NCBI GenBank assembly: GCA_031254575.1
Contig: JAIRUE010000033.1
Span: forward strand, 1-48,934
Direction: 5' to 3'
Length of the DNA: 48,934 bases
Source of the DNA: Oscillospiraceae bacterium
Lineage (GTDB): Bacteria; Bacillota; Clostridia; Oscillospirales; UBA929
Positions within the stretch are counted from its first letter, which is position 1. Each line of letters begins with the position of its first letter. The notes below the pieces were generated by a model. The model did no database searches. It was not told where the DNA came from and was given only the letters and a program-made list of their open reading frames with translations. Below, piece after piece: positions 1 through 9,332 of this stretch. A program made the position numbers and the translations under genes.

Positions 1-1
1 T

Positions 2-577
2 GCCGGGCATTGGGGCGAACAGGCCATGTCGGAACTGTATGAGACAGGGGTCATGTCCGGCGTCGGAGAGGCGCGGTGCGCCCCCGACGCGCCGGTGACC
101 CGCGCCGAGGTATGCGTGCTGCTGTGCAGATTGCTGGGCATCCCGCAAGCCGACCCGTCCGCCGCGCCGCCGGAAGTCAGGAATCACTGGGCCGCGCCGT
201 ATGTATGGGCGGCCATACGGGCCGGGCTGATGGCGGGGGACGGCTCGGCGTACCGTCCCGCCGGCGCCGTCACGCGCGCGGAACTCGCGGCTCTTTGCGT
301 TAAGGGGCTGCATGTGCCCAACACCATCGACTACGGACAGTCTTTTTACCCCGATGTGACCCCGGCGGCGTGGTTTAACAACGCCGTCGTGACGATGCGT
401 GTCTTTTCCGTGATGAGCGGGATGCCGGACGGGCTGTTCCATCCGCACGGCGGCGCGACGCGGGCCGAGGCGGCAAGCGTTATCTATAAAATGCTCTCCG
501 TGGAACGGAAGGATTTTGCGGCGAAGACGCGCTCGCGAAACCTTTCGCGTGAACCGTTCATACTGGAGCCCAGGTGA
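2..577 (+). CDS. S-layer homology (SLH) domain protein, C-terminal part (5' end outside window)
   Basis: Repeated SLH-type motifs (HWAAPYVWAAIRAGLMAGDG..RPAGAVTRAELAAL; ..FHPHGGATRAEAASVIYKML); frame is open to the window start. Confidence 0.85.
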   Translation, partial: AGHWGEQAMSELYETGVMSGVGEARCAPDAPVTRAEVCVLLCRLLGIPQADPSAAPPEVRNHWAAPYVWAAIRAGLMAGDGSAYRPAGAVTRAELAALCVKGLHVPNTIDYGQSFYPDVTPAAWFNNAVVTMRVFSVMSGMPDGLFHPHGGATRAEAASVIYKMLSVERKDFAAKTRSRNLSREPFILEPR

Positions 578-656
578 GGCGGCAAGCAAATAGTTACCTT
601 TGTGCCGAAGATATGTTATAATACTCCCAAATGTATTTTAGCGCGGCGGTGACAAC

Positions 657-1325
657 ATGCACTATGAATGCCTGATCGTGGACGATGAACCGGAACTCGC
701 GTCCGGCACCTGCGAATACCTCAACCTCTTTGGCGTCAGCGCGCGATACGTCCTGAACGCGGACGGCGCGCTCGCTTTTTTGCGGGAGAATACCGTAAGC
801 CTGATATTGCTGGACATCAATCTTGGCCAAAGCTCCGGCTTTGCGTTCTGCAAAACCGTCAGGGAGACCCTTGACGTCCCGATCCTGTTTATCAGCGCGC
901 GCACAGACAGCGAGGATATGCTGCTGGCGCTGAACATCGGCGGCGACGACTACATACAGAAACCGTTCGCGCTCTCGCTCCTTTTGGCAAAAATCAAAGC
1001 GGTGCTGAAGCGGTACGGGGCGAAAACGTCTGAAGGCAGGCTGCGCGCCGACACGGCGACGGAGCGGATATATCTTGACGGGACGGCGCTTTCGCTGAAA
1101 AATATGGAATATAAGCTGCTCAGGTATTTGATGGACAACAAAGGCCGGATCGTCGGCAAGGACGAACTGTTTGAAAAGGTATGGGGCGACGCGTTCGTAG
1201 GGGACGGCACGCTGAACGTACACATACGCCGCCTGCGGGAAAAGATTGAGAAGGAGCCCAACGAGCCGCGGCTGATCAGGACGGTCTGGGGCGTGGGATA
1301 TGTCTATGACGAGGCCGGCGTATGA
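657..1325 (+). CDS. OmpR/PhoB-family response regulator
   Basis: Receiver domain (IVDDEPEL, LLDINLG, K in QKPF) plus C-terminal winged helix (LNVHIRRLREKIE..IRTVWGVGYVY). Confidence 0.95.
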   Translation: MHYECLIVDDEPELASGTCEYLNLFGVSARYVLNADGALAFLRENTVSLILLDINLGQSSGFAFCKTVRETLDVPILFISARTDSEDMLLALNIGGDDYIQKPFALSLLLAKIKAVLKRYGAKTSEGRLRADTATERIYLDGTALSLKNMEYKLLRYLMDNKGRIVGKDELFEKVWGDAFVGDGTLNVHIRRLREKIEKEPNEPRLIRTVWGVGYVYDEAGV

Positions 1326-2449
1326 AAAAAAGTCTGACGGTGGTTTTTTTCATGCTGGCCGTCGGGCTGGGCGGCATATTTTTGATATTTCGAGCCAACA
1401 CGCCCAAGCCGGATATGGTTTTGCTCAATGAGGCGGTGATGACCGCCGCGCAGGGTGACGGCCAGACGGAAACGCTGCGCTTGCTGAACGAGGCGTTGAG
1501 ACGGGAGGCGGAACGCATGGACGCCGCCCGCAGTTATAGGGACAGGGCGCTGAGGATCTTCCTGTTTGTCTATACCGGCGTGTTTGCGGCCGCGGCCGGG
1601 GGGCTGTATCTGTATTTCAGCCGGACGATCCTGGGGCCGTTTCAAAAGCTGGAATCCTTCGCGTCAAGGATAGCGCAGGGCGATTTGAATTTTCCGCTGG
1701 AAATGGACAGAAAAAACCGGTTTGGCGCGTTTTCAGAGAGTTTTGACCTGATGCGGGAAGAGCTCGCCGCCGCCCGCGAGAACGAACGGCTCGCCAACAT
1801 CAGCAAAAAGGAACTGGTGGCTTCGTTGAGCCATGACGTCAAGACGCCGGTGTCCTCCATAAAAGTGATCGCGGAACTCTATCAGGCCAAACGGACCGCC
1901 GCGGCGGACAGCGATGGGGGAGGGGCGGTCGAGGCGATGTCCTCGATCATTCAAAAAGCGGATCAGATCGACCTGCTGATCTCCAATCTGTTTACCGCCA
2001 CGCTGGAGGAACTGAAACAACTGAGGGTGTCTCCGGCGGAGATACCGTCCTCAGAACTGGCGGAACATATCCGGGCGTCAGACTATCAGAACAGGCTCCG
2101 TCCGTTCACCCTGCCCGAATGTGTCGTCACGGCGGACAGCCTGCGCTTCCGGCAGGTTGTGGACAACGTCATCGGCAACTCCTATAAATACGCAAGTACC
2201 GATATAGAGGTATCCGGCGGCTTTGACGGGAGCTTCTTTGTGCTGACCGTGCGGGATTTCGGCCCCGGCGTGGCGAATGAGGAGCTTTCTCTGCTGTGCG
2301 AGAAGTATTACCGGGCTAAAAATGCCGAGGGCAAGAGCGGTTCGGGGCTGGGGCTTTACCTGTCCCGGTATTTTATCGGGCAGATGGGCGGGACGCTGGA
2401 ACTGAAAAGCCGTGACGGGTTGTGGGTAATTATGCGGCTGAAGATTTAA
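1322..2449 (+). CDS. Membrane sensor histidine kinase
   Basis: TM segments, HAMP-like region, SLSHDVKTPVSSI H-box, DFGPGV and GSGLGLYLSR ATPase motifs; ATGA overlap with the response regulator. Confidence 0.95.
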   Translation: MKKSLTVVFFMLAVGLGGIFLIFRANTPKPDMVLLNEAVMTAAQGDGQTETLRLLNEALRREAERMDAARSYRDRALRIFLFVYTGVFAAAAGGLYLYFSRTILGPFQKLESFASRIAQGDLNFPLEMDRKNRFGAFSESFDLMREELAAARENERLANISKKELVASLSHDVKTPVSSIKVIAELYQAKRTAAADSDGGGAVEAMSSIIQKADQIDLLISNLFTATLEELKQLRVSPAEIPSSELAEHIRASDYQNRLRPFTLPECVVTADSLRFRQVVDNVIGNSYKYASTDIEVSGGFDGSFFVLTVRDFGPGVANEELSLLCEKYYRAKNAEGKSGSGLGLYLSRYFIGQMGGTLELKSRDGLWVIMRLKI

Positions 2450-2488
2450 GAAACCGTTAAGGAACCGGTAAAGACAGTTAAGAAACGG
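2446..2488 (+). promoter_or_regulatory. Four tandem ~11-bp iterons upstream of ABC transporter promoter (-10 TATAAT at 2495-2500)
   Basis: TTAAGAAACCG / TTAAGGAACCG / GTAAAGACAG / TTAAGAAACGG starting at 2446, 2457, 2468, 2478. Confidence 0.6.
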
Positions 2489-2588
2489 GTTTGCTATAAT
2501 GGACGGCGCAGGGGACGCACACCCGGGCGTCCCGTATTTTATGGATTTCGGGCCGCCCGCTGTGCGGTCCCTATACGGAGGTAACAGT

Positions 2589-3341
2589 ATGCCGCTCATT
2601 GTAACAAGCAAGCTCAGCAAATCCTTTTCCTCGGGCGGGAGCCAGCAGCACGTCCTCAAAAACCTGGATCTGGAGATTTTTGAGGGAGATTTCACCGTCA
2701 TTATGGGTCCGTCCGGCGCGGGGAAGACCACGCTGCTCTACGCGCTGTCGGGCATGGATAAACCGACGCTGGGGTCTATCCTGTTCTTCGGGCAGGAGAT
2801 TTCCAAACTGTCCAACGACCGGCTTGCCGTCTTCCGGCGCAAACACTGCGGGTTCGTGTTCCAGCAGATGTTCCTGCTCGACAACATGAGCGTTATCGAC
2901 AACGTACTGGCCGCCGGCCTGCTCGTCTCCAAAGACAAAAAGGCCATCGTCGCCCGCGCCAAAGATTTGCTGGCACGGGTCGGGCTGACCGAACAGATCT
3001 GGCGCAAATTCCCAACCCAGCTCTCCGGCGGCGAGGCTCAGCGGGCGGCTATTGTCCGGGCGCTGATCAACAGCCCCAAGGTCGTCTTTGCCGACGAGCC
3101 GACCGGCTCCCTCAACTCGGCCTCCGGCACGGCGGCGCTGGATACGCTGACCGAGTTCAATGAGAACGGACAGAGCGTGATCGCGGTCACGCACGACTTA
3201 AAAACGGCCCGGCGCGGAAACCGCGTCCTGTACATACAGGACGGCGTGATCGGCGGCATATGCGATCTCGGCAAATATGTCAGCGGCGACAGAGCGCGCC
3301 ATGACAAACTCAGCGCTTTCCTCGGCGAAATGGGGTGGTGA
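2589..3341 (+). CDS. ABC transporter ATP-binding protein
   Basis: Walker A GPSGAGKTT, signature LSGGEAQR, Walker B VVFADEPTG; start set at ATG after GGAGG-like RBS. Confidence 0.95.
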   Translation: MPLIVTSKLSKSFSSGGSQQHVLKNLDLEIFEGDFTVIMGPSGAGKTTLLYALSGMDKPTLGSILFFGQEISKLSNDRLAVFRRKHCGFVFQQMFLLDNMSVIDNVLAAGLLVSKDKKAIVARAKDLLARVGLTEQIWRKFPTQLSGGEAQRAAIVRALINSPKVVFADEPTGSLNSASGTAALDTLTEFNENGQSVIAVTHDLKTARRGNRVLYIQDGVIGGICDLGKYVSGDRARHDKLSAFLGEMGW

Positions 3342-3342
3342 G

Positions 3343-5676
3343 ATGAATAAGATTTTTCTGCTGGCCCGCGCCAATATCCGTAAAACAAAAGGGCAGACGG
3401 TGATTTTGGCGATTCTGTTCCTGATCTCCTCCATGATGCTCAACGCGGGATTGATCGTCCTGTTCAGTTTCGGAAGTTTTTTTGAGAGGCTGACGGAGGA
3501 ACTGAACACGTCGGACGCGTACATTTACATCCCCGAAGTCCTGTATACCGATGAAGTGGAGCAATATCTGCAAACGGAGACGCTTCATTTCCAAAAAAAC
3601 AGCGGCATCATGGCCGACACGGCTTTTGAGTGGAAAGGCGAGCCTTTTGGCAGCAACATGGTTATTTGCGATATAGACGAGCCCCGGAGCATTTCCCAAT
3701 GGAAATATATCAGCGACTCCCTTCCCCAAACCGCGGACGCGATTTATGTGCCGTATGGTTTCAAAATCGTCGGCGGTTATCACTTGGGCGACACACTTAA
3801 GCTCACGCTGGCCGGTACGGACTTCCGTTTCACGGTGGCGGGTTATACGGAGTGTATCTTTCAGGACCGTATGTTTACAGGCGACGTCGTCTTTGTGCCG
3901 GGAGCGCGTTTCAGGGAACTGTCGGCCGCGCTTTCGGATTACCGCAAGGTGCTTGTTTTTGCCAACGGGGAGAGTTACGCCAAAATCGAGGCCGGCCTGT
4001 TGGAAATGACGGGCTCTATGGCGGCCGGATACGGCGGAGATCTCAAATATTCCCTGTTCGGCACGGATTCTGTCAGCGTAAAAACGTCAAGGACGTCGAT
4101 GCCGGCCATGATATCCGCCATGATGGTCGTTTTCACCGCCGTTATCGCGGTCGTCTGCCTGTTGGTCATCCGTTTCCGGATCAGCAACAGCATTGAGGAA
4201 GACATGCCCAAAATCGGCTCGCTGCAGTCTGTCGGGTACACAAGCCGCCAGATCACGTTTTCGATTGTGACGCAGTATGGGCTTATCGCGCTGACCGCCT
4301 GCCTTCTGGGCGTGATCCCGGCGTATCTCGCGCTGCCTTTTATCGGCGACGTGTTCGCGCAGCAGAGCGGCCTTTATTGGGCGCCGGATATGGAACCTGT
4401 TATCAATCTTGCCGCGGTCGGCGCGCTTACGCTGATCGTCATTGCCGTGTCCTTGCTGGCGGCGGCCAAAATCCGTAAAATCAGCCCGGTACGCGCGCTT
4501 CGGGGCGGCATCCTGACCCACAGTTTCAAGAAAAACCACATCCCGCTGGAAAAAACACGCCTGCCGCTGACGGCGGCGCTCTCAGGAAAATCCATCCTGC
4601 AAGGTCTGCGGCAGAGTATAACGATGTTTGTGATCGTATTATCCGTTTCGTTCACGGCCGTTGTCGCCATGGTCTTATATTATAACGCCGCCGTTGATCT
4701 GGAAGCGTTTGAGAAGGTGCCGGGGATTGAACGGGCCAACGCGTCTGTCGTGTTCCTGCCTGATGAAGACCCGGAACTGATGAGAAGGGAAATCCTCTCG
4801 CATAGGGATGTGAGAAAAGCGCAATATGTGGACTTTGGCAGGGTGCGCGTTGACGGCGAGGATGTCGGTGTCGGCGTGATGTCCGATTTTTCCGAAAAAG
4901 AAACGGTGAACGTCTATAAGGGCATTTTCCCGAGGTATGACAATGAAATCGCCATAGCGGGGCTGTTTGCCAGCATGCTGGGCAAAAACATCGGCGATGA
5001 GGTTCTTCTCGGTAAAGATGACCTTCCGTATCTCATCACAGGCTTGTCGCAGGGTATGGAATCCGGCAGCGCCATCACGGTATATCTGACGCTTGACGGA
5101 ATGCGGAGGATACAGCCGGATTTCACGCAGTCCGGATTGATGGTATACCTGAGCAAAGGGACGGACACCGCGGCTTTTGTGGAGGAAATGGAAGCGTTAT
5201 ATGAGGGGCGACTGATCAGCGTTGCGAACGGGGACGTGGGCTTTGCCGAAGGCGTCAGCGCGTTTGCCAATATTGTTTCACTGGTGGGCATGATCATTCT
5301 CATCATTGCCGGGTGCGTCATAATTCTGGTGCTGTATTTTGTGATCGGCACCACCATCATCCGCAAACGCCGTGAACTGGGCATACAGAAAGCCGTCGGC
5401 TACACGACCGTAAACCTGATGAATCAGATTACCCTCAGTTTCACCATCCCGCTGCTGTTCGGCGGCGCGGCCGGGTGCGTACTCGGCGCGGCGGCGATCA
5501 ACCCGTTTATGTCGGTGGGGATGGCCCAGATGGGCGTGATGAAAGCCGCCTATATCATCAACCCCGTATGGGTCGCGGCGACAGGCGTCTGTATGATCGT
5601 GCTGTCATACCTGACCAGTATATTTATCACCTGGCGTATCCGCAAAATATCCGCCTACGCACTGGTAAGTGAATGA
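3343..5676 (+). CDS. ABC transporter permease, FtsX/MacB family
   Basis: 799-aa ORF (start trimmed to ATG 3343) with two FtsX-like TM blocks; adjacent to ATPase. Confidence 0.9.
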   Translation: MNKIFLLARANIRKTKGQTVILAILFLISSMMLNAGLIVLFSFGSFFERLTEELNTSDAYIYIPEVLYTDEVEQYLQTETLHFQKNSGIMADTAFEWKGEPFGSNMVICDIDEPRSISQWKYISDSLPQTADAIYVPYGFKIVGGYHLGDTLKLTLAGTDFRFTVAGYTECIFQDRMFTGDVVFVPGARFRELSAALSDYRKVLVFANGESYAKIEAGLLEMTGSMAAGYGGDLKYSLFGTDSVSVKTSRTSMPAMISAMMVVFTAVIAVVCLLVIRFRISNSIEEDMPKIGSLQSVGYTSRQITFSIVTQYGLIALTACLLGVIPAYLALPFIGDVFAQQSGLYWAPDMEPVINLAAVGALTLIVIAVSLLAAAKIRKISPVRALRGGILTHSFKKNHIPLEKTRLPLTAALSGKSILQGLRQSITMFVIVLSVSFTAVVAMVLYYNAAVDLEAFEKVPGIERANASVVFLPDEDPELMRREILSHRDVRKAQYVDFGRVRVDGEDVGVGVMSDFSEKETVNVYKGIFPRYDNEIAIAGLFASMLGKNIGDEVLLGKDDLPYLITGLSQGMESGSAITVYLTLDGMRRIQPDFTQSGLMVYLSKGTDTAAFVEEMEALYEGRLISVANGDVGFAEGVSAFANIVSLVGMIILIIAGCVIILVLYFVIGTTIIRKRRELGIQKAVGYTTVNLMNQITLSFTIPLLFGGAAGCVLGAAAINPFMSVGMAQMGVMKAAYIINPVWVAATGVCMIVLSYLTSIFITWRIRKISAYALVSE

Positions 5677-5685
5677 TCCAATAAT

Positions 5686-5714
5686 GTAAACCCCTTGCGT
5701 CGCAAGGGGTTTAC
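5686..5714. terminator. Intergenic hairpin, probable terminator
   Basis: Perfect dyad GTAAACCCCTTGCG-T-CGCAAGGGGTTTAC just after the permease stop. Confidence 0.6.
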
Positions 5715-5745
5715 TGCGTTTTGAGATAGCTTGGGAGGCCTGACT

Positions 5746-5862
5746 GTGTTACCGCCGACAAAGCATCTGATGGTCTGGCACATCCGGCGGGACCGGCTGA
5801 ACCCGAAGCGGCCGTCCGTGGCGCAGATGGTGTATGAGCTGTGGCGGTGGAACAGGGGATGA
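5746..5862 (+). CDS. Putative 38-aa basic/Trp-rich microprotein
   Basis: GTG start after GGGAGG: MLPPTKHLMVWHIRRDRLNPKRPSVAQMVYELWRWNRG*. Confidence 0.35.
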   Translation: MLPPTKHLMVWHIRRDRLNPKRPSVAQMVYELWRWNRG

Positions 5863-5983
5863 TGGACAGGGAATGCCAGTCCGTGGTATAATGATTTACG
5901 CGGGCACTGGGATTTGTTTACAGCATTTTGTACATAATAATAATTTTGTACAAAAATTATGTCAAATGAACGGAGGGCCGTAA

Positions 5984-6463
5984 ATGGACAAGACAATTTA
6001 CCACATGACCATCCCGTCGCCGCTTGGTGAGTTGAGCTGCGCCGCGACCGCCCCCGGCGTCATCCTTGTTATGTATACGCCGTACATACTCCCGGCGGGC
6101 GCGTGTACCACCGGTAAACCCAACGAGCTGTTGGAGCGATTGCGTGACCAGTTGGATGAATATTTTGCCGGGACGCGGCGGCGCTTCGATGTTCCGGTTT
6201 TGCTGTCCGGCACGCCGCACCGCCTTAAAGTCTGGGACGCGCTGTGCGGCGTCCCGTACGGCAAAACCGTCACATACCGGCATATAGCCGAAACTGTCGG
6301 CTCGGCGCCGATCGCCGTGGGACAGGCTGTCGGGCAAAACCGCGTCAATATCCTTGTCCCGTGCCACCGCGTCGTCGGCTCGGACGGTTCGCTGACCGGC
6401 TACGGCGGCGGTTTGGAGCGCAAGCGTTTTTTACTGGAACTGGAAGCGGGCGTGGCGCGATGA
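5984..6463 (+). CDS. ogt: Methylated-DNA--[protein]-cysteine S-methyltransferase
   Basis: VGQAVGQNRVNILVPCHRVVGSDGSLTGYGGGLERKRFLLELE active-site motif PCHRV. Confidence 0.9.
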   Translation: MDKTIYHMTIPSPLGELSCAATAPGVILVMYTPYILPAGACTTGKPNELLERLRDQLDEYFAGTRRRFDVPVLLSGTPHRLKVWDALCGVPYGKTVTYRHIAETVGSAPIAVGQAVGQNRVNILVPCHRVVGSDGSLTGYGGGLERKRFLLELEAGVAR

Positions 6464-7455
6464 AACACGAGGATTTGTTGCAGGCTCCGGCGGTCCTGCG
6501 GGATTATCTGTCGTATCATGAGACGATTGCGGGCCATTCCGACAGGACCGTGGATGAGTATTTTCTGGATTTGCGGCTTTTTTTCCGGTTTTTAGTCAAA
6601 AAACGGAGCGGCGTCTCCCCTGCCACGCCATTGGAAAATATATCCGTCCTGGAGGTGGACGCGGCGTTTCTGCAATCGGTCACGCTCAATGAGGTGTACG
6701 ACTTCATGCGCTACCTCAGCCGCGAGCGCCCCAAGCAACAGAACAGCCCGAACACCGATTACGGGCTTATGGCGTCGGCGCGGGCGCGTAAAGTGGTGGC
6801 GATACGCTCTTTTTTCAAGTATCTCAAAAAGTTCCATATTATTGAGGAAAGTCCCGTATTAGAACTGGAATCGCCCAAACAAATGAAAAAACTCCCCCGG
6901 TATCTGACATTACAGGAGAGCCTTGCCCTGCTGCGGTCGGTGGAGGGCCGCCACGCGGAGCGCGACTACGCGATCCTGACGCTGTTCCTCAACTGCGGGC
7001 TGCGCCGCTCGGAGCTGGCGGGGCTCAACGAAGCTGACGCGGCCGGGGAAAAGATACGCGTCTTCGGCAAGGGCGGCAAGGAGCGGGAGCTGTACCTCAA
7101 TGACGCCTGCCTCGAAGCGCTGAACGCGTGGAAAGCTGTGCGCCCCAAGGATTCAGGTGAAAAGGCGCTGTTTTTGTCGGGGCAGAATAAGCGGATGCAC
7201 CCCAACACCATCCACGCGCTGGTCAAAAAACACCTGCTCAACGCGGGGCTGGACCCCAGCCGGTATTCGACGCACAAACTGCGCCATACGGCGGCGACGC
7301 TGATGCTGTCCAACGGCGTGGACGTGCGCACCCTGCAGGAAATGCTGGGGCACGAACACCTCAATACAACACAGATATACACCCACATCGACAGCGCGGA
7401 ACTGCGCCTCGCGGCCAGGGCAAACCCGCTGAGCAATGTGAAAAAGAATAAATAA
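6460..7455 (+). CDS. Tyrosine recombinase, XerC/XerD-like
   Basis: N-terminal SAM-like domain; catalytic HKLRHTAATLML, GHEHLNTTQIYTHI; ATGA overlap with ogt. Confidence 0.92.
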   Translation: MKHEDLLQAPAVLRDYLSYHETIAGHSDRTVDEYFLDLRLFFRFLVKKRSGVSPATPLENISVLEVDAAFLQSVTLNEVYDFMRYLSRERPKQQNSPNTDYGLMASARARKVVAIRSFFKYLKKFHIIEESPVLELESPKQMKKLPRYLTLQESLALLRSVEGRHAERDYAILTLFLNCGLRRSELAGLNEADAAGEKIRVFGKGGKERELYLNDACLEALNAWKAVRPKDSGEKALFLSGQNKRMHPNTIHALVKKHLLNAGLDPSRYSTHKLRHTAATLMLSNGVDVRTLQEMLGHEHLNTTQIYTHIDSAELRLAARANPLSNVKKNK

Positions 7456-7475
7456 CGCAACGGGCATCCCGTAAA

Positions 7476-7853
7476 TTACTTTTTCGCTTCCTTCTCAAAA
7501 ATGACGCCGCCGACATGCACGTTGACACAGCCGACCGTCAGACCGGTCATGCTTTGCAGCGACGAGGCGATGCGCTCCTGTACTTTCTGCGCGACGGCGG
7601 GTATGGATTTGCCGTAGGCCGTCAGCAGATAGACGTCCACATGGATGCGGTTCTCCTCAAGGGTGATTTTGATGCCTTTGTTCCCCTGCTTTTTCCCAAT
7701 TAAATCGGTCATACCGGAGCCGGCCGCCGTCATCAGCGTAACGCCGTCCACCTCGCTCGCGGCCTGCGACGAAATGGCGGCCACCACATCCTCCGATATG
7801 CGGATCGTGCCCTGGTCTTCCAGCTTTATAACGCTTTCTTTATGTTCCGGCAT
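7476..7853 (-). CDS. Asp23/Gls24 family envelope stress protein
   Basis: GTIRISEDVVAAISSQAASEVDGV...VDVYLLTAYGKSIPAVAQKVQERIASSLQSMTGLTVGCVNVHVGGV. Confidence 0.92.
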   Translation of the reverse strand: MPEHKESVIKLEDQGTIRISEDVVAAISSQAASEVDGVTLMTAAGSGMTDLIGKKQGNKGIKITLEENRIHVDVYLLTAYGKSIPAVAQKVQERIASSLQSMTGLTVGCVNVHVGGVIFEKEAKK

Positions 7854-7926
7854 GTGCTATTACCCCTTTTCCGCTGTTTTGTACAGTATAGCATATGCGG
7901 GGGCGGTCTGTAAATAGAAACGGGAC

Positions 7927-7952
7927 AAAACCGGGGGCGGTCCGCCCCCGGT
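7927..7952 (-). terminator. Intrinsic terminator of the minus-strand gene ending at 7968
   Basis: Dyad ACCGGGGGCGG-T-CCGCCCCCGGT with AAAA on plus strand (TTTT downstream on minus). Confidence 0.75.
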
Positions 7953-7967
7953 CTGCCGCGCCGCCGC

Positions 7968-8813
7968 TTATTTGCAAATGCTGTCCCGCAAATCGCGGTA
8001 GTCTGTGTAGTCGCCCGCCACCGGGGGGAAAAACTCGTCGACGGGGAATTTGATGCGCCGGAAAAGGTCGCAGGGGTTGTCGTCGGAGCCGCCGATGCAC
8101 TCTTTCTCGGGCATACAGAAGTCGTAGCACGGCATTACAAGCTGCGTATCGCGTTCCAAGCGTACAATGGAAAACTGTCCCAAGGTACAGAAAACGCGCT
8201 TCTCTCCGCCCTCCAATACAAGCTCGTCGTCAAAACACTCGCCGACAAACTCAGGCACGTCGTGCAGGTCGCTGCAGTAAACGGATTGCTGATCATGGTG
8301 CTCGATCATCTTGACGCTGAGGCAGATGGGATCGACCGCTTCCACGACGGCTGTGGGGAGATTGGCTTTTTGAGCACATTTCGCGCCGAAGAAATGGTCT
8401 GTGCTGGAGTAGATTTTCGCGTTGCCCTCGCTGCCGAACAGGATGACGCGCTTGTCAAATGTGGCGAGGCCGGCGACTTCAACCGGACGGCCCACGCCGG
8501 CGAACGCGTCCACCGTCACGCGGTAGAAGTACTTGACGTCCACCGAGTAGAAGCCGCGGTTGAATGTGACCGCTTCGACATCCAAATAGCAGGAAATCAG
8601 CTCGGCCCTGCGGCTCTTAACGTTAATGGCCCTGTCGATTACGGCCTGTCCGCCGCTGGTGAAATAGATGCGCAAGTCTTCCAAACAGTCCTTATCACGA
8701 CAGGCGTCATATATCTTTTGCGTATGGACGCAGACCGCTTCCTTAATGGGTTGCCTATCTACGCCACCGGCGGCCCCGGCGGCCGCGTTTGGTATAACTC
8801 CTTTATCAGGCAT
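7968..8813 (-). CDS. Conserved hypothetical protein (Clostridia-type)
   Basis: 281-aa ORF starting MPDKGVIPN after GGGAGGG RBS; Cys-containing motifs (YDACRDKDCLEDLRIY; CIGGSDDNPCDLF). Confidence 0.75.
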   Translation of the reverse strand: MPDKGVIPNAAAGAAGGVDRQPIKEAVCVHTQKIYDACRDKDCLEDLRIYFTSGGQAVIDRAINVKSRRAELISCYLDVEAVTFNRGFYSVDVKYFYRVTVDAFAGVGRPVEVAGLATFDKRVILFGSEGNAKIYSSTDHFFGAKCAQKANLPTAVVEAVDPICLSVKMIEHHDQQSVYCSDLHDVPEFVGECFDDELVLEGGEKRVFCTLGQFSIVRLERDTQLVMPCYDFCMPEKECIGGSDDNPCDLFRRIKFPVDEFFPPVAGDYTDYRDLRDSICK

Positions 8814-8853
8814 GACCGGTGTCCCTCCCAAATGATTTTGAGGTCTTCCCTCT

Positions 8854-8893
8854 CGCTACCATCATAGTGAGGCGCGGCTGTTTTGTGACACCG
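8854..8893. repeat. 40-bp direct repeat, copy 1
   Basis: CGCTACCATCATAGTGAGGCGCGGCTGTTTTGTGACACCG, identical to 10141-10180. Confidence 0.95.
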
Positions 8894-8940
8894 CCATACG
8901 CGCCGACGCGTACAAGTGTTATCAGCCGTACTCGCGGACG

Positions 8941-9162
8941 TCAGCACTCCGTCATCTCTCCGTTCCCGCTCCATGGGTCACTGAAAAAGTCCTCCGCTTC
9001 CCTGTCCCAGCCGGTAAACATGCCGTTGCCGTACCACAGGCCGTAATGCGAGCCCAGCAAGACGGCCGCCTTAAGCCGGAGAGCCGTCTCCATGCCGCCG
9101 GACAGCATGACGGAACGCACAAAGTCCAGCACCTCCGTCTTGCCCTCTTCCTCAACCTGCAC
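8941..9162 (-). CDS. Small hypothetical protein (73 aa)
   Basis: GTG start after GGGGGAGG; upstream TTGACT-16-TATACT promoter on minus strand. Confidence 0.55.
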   Translation of the reverse strand: MQVEEEGKTEVLDFVRSVMLSGGMETALRLKAAVLLGSHYGLWYGNGMFTGWDREAEDFFSDPWSGNGEMTEC

Positions 9163-9179
9163 ATCGGTTCACCTCCCCC

Positions 9180-9200
9180 TGTGCATAACCTTGTGGATAA
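9180..9200 (-). promoter_or_regulatory. Two adjacent DnaA-box matches
   Basis: Minus strand TTATCCACA (9192-9200) and TTATGCACA (9180-9188), both matching TTATNCACA, same orientation. Confidence 0.4.
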
Positions 9201-9221
9201 CTCCGCTTTCCGCACTCTCCC

Positions 9222-9271
9222 AGTATAACACGCCGCCCCCGCCAGTCAAGAGAGCGTGAGAACTCTTGACA
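9222..9271. promoter_or_regulatory. Divergent promoter region with dyad GTCAAGAG-N10-CTCTTGAC
   Basis: Minus: TTGACT (9244-9249) - 16 nt - TATACT (9222-9227). Plus: TTGACA (9266-9271). Dyad arms 9245-9252 and 9263-9270. Confidence 0.55.
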
Positions 9272-9332
9272 ACGGCGGGGTCTTTGCGTGTTGCGTCCGC
9301 TGTGCCGAAAAGGCAGAAAGGACGTGTTTACC

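Noticed and set aside
6460-7455. Tyrosine recombinase as an integrase marking a mobile island
   Set aside because: Overlaps ogt in a tight operon and resembles housekeeping XerC/D; no att-like repeats or cargo nearby.
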